DNA of 7,764 bases from assembly GCA_030670605.1 (NCBI GenBank), contig DAOVBK010000060.1, positions 1-7,764 of the forward strand, read 5' to 3'. This DNA is from Candidatus Stahliibacteriota bacterium. GTDB taxonomy: Bacteria; Hydrothermota; Tepidihabitantia; SM23-42. The notes beneath the pieces were generated by a model. It worked only from the letters and a program-made list of their open reading frames with translations. It did no database searches and was not told where the DNA came from. Both the position numbers and the translations under genes were made by a program. Every line of letters begins with the position of its first letter. Position 1 is the stretch's first letter. Shown one piece after another: positions 4,618 to 7,764 of the stretch.

Positions 4618-4935
4618 CTAGTAGTCTGTGTCGAGTCGTCGCGACATTCTTTCTACCATCACCTCACATGCCTCAAGTAACTGCTTTGTTTCTTTCGGGT
4701 ATTTGATCCAATATGCAGTCGCGTTCCCTTTTTTCTCATATCTCACGATGTTTACCAGCCGCAATTTTGTGAGTTGAGAACAGACAGCTTGCTTGCTTCG
4801 TCCAACATGCTTGGAGATCTCACCAAGCTCCATTTTACCGTTCTTGAATAGCAGCTTGACAATACCGTATGAGATTGGGTAGCCGAGGACACGGCAGATG
4901 ATCGAACCTCTGAATCGTTTCTCAACGATTTTCAT
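4618..4935 (-). CDS. ArsR-like winged-helix transcriptional regulator
   Basis: The protein has 105 residues from the ATG at 4935. A longer frame begins at 4956, but AAGGAGGGG (4940-4948) lies exactly before the internal ATG, which decides the start. It reads as an ArsR/SmtB-type winged helix: helices around 11-30 (ICRVLGYPISYGIVKLL), the HTH at about 35-60 (ELGEISKHVGRSKQAVCSQLTKLRL), the wing at about 62-78 (VRYEKKGNATAYWIK), and a C-terminal helix at 80-98 likely for dimerisation. The ELCVCDL metal motif of ArsR/CadC is absent. Cysteines are single (C14, C52, C90), and C52 lies within the recognition helix, so redox sensing is conceivable but unproven. It is divergent from guaB, convergent with the propeller gene, and bracketed by ATTCC dyads that may be its own sites. 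Confidence 0.82.
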   Translation of the reverse strand: MKIVEKRFRGSIICRVLGYPISYGIVKLLFKNGKMELGEISKHVGRSKQAVCSQLTKLRLVNIVRYEKKGNATAYWIKYPKETKQLLEACEVMVERMSRRLDTDY

Positions 4936-4939
4936 ATTT

Positions 4940-4948
4940 CCCCTCCTT
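4940..4948 (-). promoter_or_regulatory. Ribosome binding site deciding the ArsR-like start
   Basis: On the minus strand AAGGAGGGG is followed by AAAT and the ATG at 4935. The alternative ATG at 4956 would lie upstream of this site with the site inside its coding region, so translation from 4935 is much more likely. Confidence 0.8.
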
Positions 4949-4958
4949 TCTATCATTC

Positions 4959-4984
4959 CACTATTCCAGAATACTGGAATAGTG
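4959..4984. promoter_or_regulatory. 26-bp perfect dyad upstream of the ArsR-like gene
   Basis: CACTATTCCAG (4959-4969) and CTGGAATAGTG (4974-4984) are perfect 11-bp arms around AATA. It sits 23 bases before the regulator's start codon, within its predicted 5' leader, and between the two divergent genes. Length and symmetry suit a dimeric winged-helix regulator, so autoregulation is plausible. As RNA it would be a stable hairpin just before the ribosome binding site, an alternative mode of control. Confidence 0.55.
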
Positions 4985-5029
4985 AGATGTGTCTATTTTA
5001 ATCGATTCGTTGGCGCTTGTATTCAGAAG

Positions 5030-5057
5030 AGTGTACACGCAGACAACGCTTTGTCAA
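5030..5057 (-). promoter_or_regulatory. Promoter of the ArsR-like gene
   Basis: On the minus strand a perfect TTGACA (5057-5052) is followed after 16 bases by TACACT (5035-5030). The start is predicted near 5023, leaving a leader of about 88 nt that contains the 26-bp dyad. The -10 box overlaps the 8-bp palindrome GTGTACAC (5031-5038). The -35 box is only 19 bp from that of the divergent guaB promoter. Confidence 0.55.
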
Positions 5058-5076
5058 TCCGTGCATGTACTTTCCC

Positions 5077-7308
<2,232 letters not shown>

Positions 7309-7312
<4 letters not shown>

Positions 7313-7764
7313 TTGCTGATCTTCATGTCCATTCACGCTATTCACGTGCGACATCAAAGGAAATGATCATACCGAAGATAGCAGAATACGCACAGTTGAA
7401 GGGCATTGATCTGGTTGGTTCAAGCGATTTCACTCATCCCGAGTGGTTAAAGGAATTGAAGCGCGACTTGAAGGACATTGGTGATGGGCTCTTTGAGTAT
7501 AACGGTGTGAAATTCGTCCTCAGTGTTGAGGTGAATAATATCTACACGAGAAAAGGCAAGTTGCGTCGCCTCCACAACCTGATTTTCGCTCCCGATTTTG
7601 CGACCGTTGACAAGGTGAACGCATATCTGACAAAGTACGGGAAGCTCGCTTCAGATGGCAGACCGATACTCTCGCTCGATTCATATGAGATGTTCAAGCA
7701 GCTTCTTAATATTTCTCCTGATGTTTTTCTCATTCCCGCCCATATCTGGACGCCGTGGTTTTCT
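7309..7764 (+). CDS. Endonuclease Q-like PHP-domain protein (5' part)
   Basis: 152 codons are open to the window edge; the complete family is usually around 400 residues. The start ATG overlaps the methyltransferase stop (ATGA), implying translational coupling. The PHP metal-binding signature is intact: D4-L-H6-V-H8-S, then SSDFTHPEW (38-46, with D40 and H43), SVEVNNIY (72-79, Glu74), HNLIFAPDF (89-97) and IPAHIWTPWFS (142-152, His145). These motifs are those I associate with EndoQ and its relatives, often annotated as PHP phosphoesterase or 'UvrD-like helicase-associated' proteins. Characterised EndoQ enzymes nick DNA 5' of deaminated bases (uracil, hypoxanthine, xanthine) and abasic sites. 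The C-terminal half, including any zinc-finger region, lies outside the window, so substrate specificity is not confirmed here. Confidence 0.82.

Noticed and set aside
4936..4956. Longer start of the ArsR-like protein at 4956
   Set aside because: The seven extra codons cover the strong AAGGAGGGG site that serves the ATG at 4935.

Overview
The window looks like part of a bacterial chromosome from a poorly characterised lineage. Two secreted proteins end in the Bacteroidetes/FCB-type 'NPNPF … IYDxxGRLVR … LPxGVYFV' domain (FlgD-Ig / type IX-like sorting tail). One of them is a seven-unit 'GDTLWTKTYGG … SVQQTxDGGYIIxG' propeller, the lipoprotein is of DUF3887 type, and the long intergenic regions are full of short palindromic repeats. 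This combination is typical of uncultured FCB-related candidate phyla such as WOR-3 or TA06. That placement is inference from protein style only; there is no rRNA or other marker in the window.

Layout: (1) 1-480, a consensus promoter and a small DUF3887-like lipoprotein. (2) 481-1226, a 746-bp non-coding region that is a mosaic of hairpins and repeats. (3) 1227-2342, a secreted protein of unknown body with a C-terminal sorting domain. (4) 2343-2912, a second repeat mosaic that shares a 58-bp direct repeat and a 40-bp inverted block with the first. It ends in a promoter placed almost on the next start codon. (5) 2913-4454, a secreted seven-bladed propeller with sorting domain, followed by a strong intrinsic terminator. 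(6) 4618-4935 (minus), an ArsR-like winged-helix regulator flanked on both sides by perfect ATTCC/GGAAT dyads. (7) 5110-7764 (plus), a tightly packed cluster: guaB (IMP dehydrogenase), a class I SAM-dependent methyltransferase overlapping its end, and the first 152 codons of an endonuclease Q-like PHP-domain protein.

How it works together: the left half is cell-surface or export biology, with each secreted gene behind its own repeat-laden leader region. The right half is housekeeping. guaB commits IMP to guanine nucleotides. The EndoQ-like nuclease, if it behaves like characterised members, nicks DNA at deaminated bases including hypoxanthine and xanthine, the bases whose nucleotides are the substrate and product of GuaB. 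The methyltransferase between them has no predictable substrate.

The most interesting signals are regulatory or structural. Four promoters share a TTGAC(A/C/G)-N16-TAtAcT/TATAAT layout. The guaB promoter predicts a leaderless mRNA. The propeller gene is predicted to have a leader of about 9 nt. A palindromic cassette appears to have been inserted in frame into the sorting domain of the propeller protein. I found no CRISPR array, transposase, phage gene, tRNA or rRNA.
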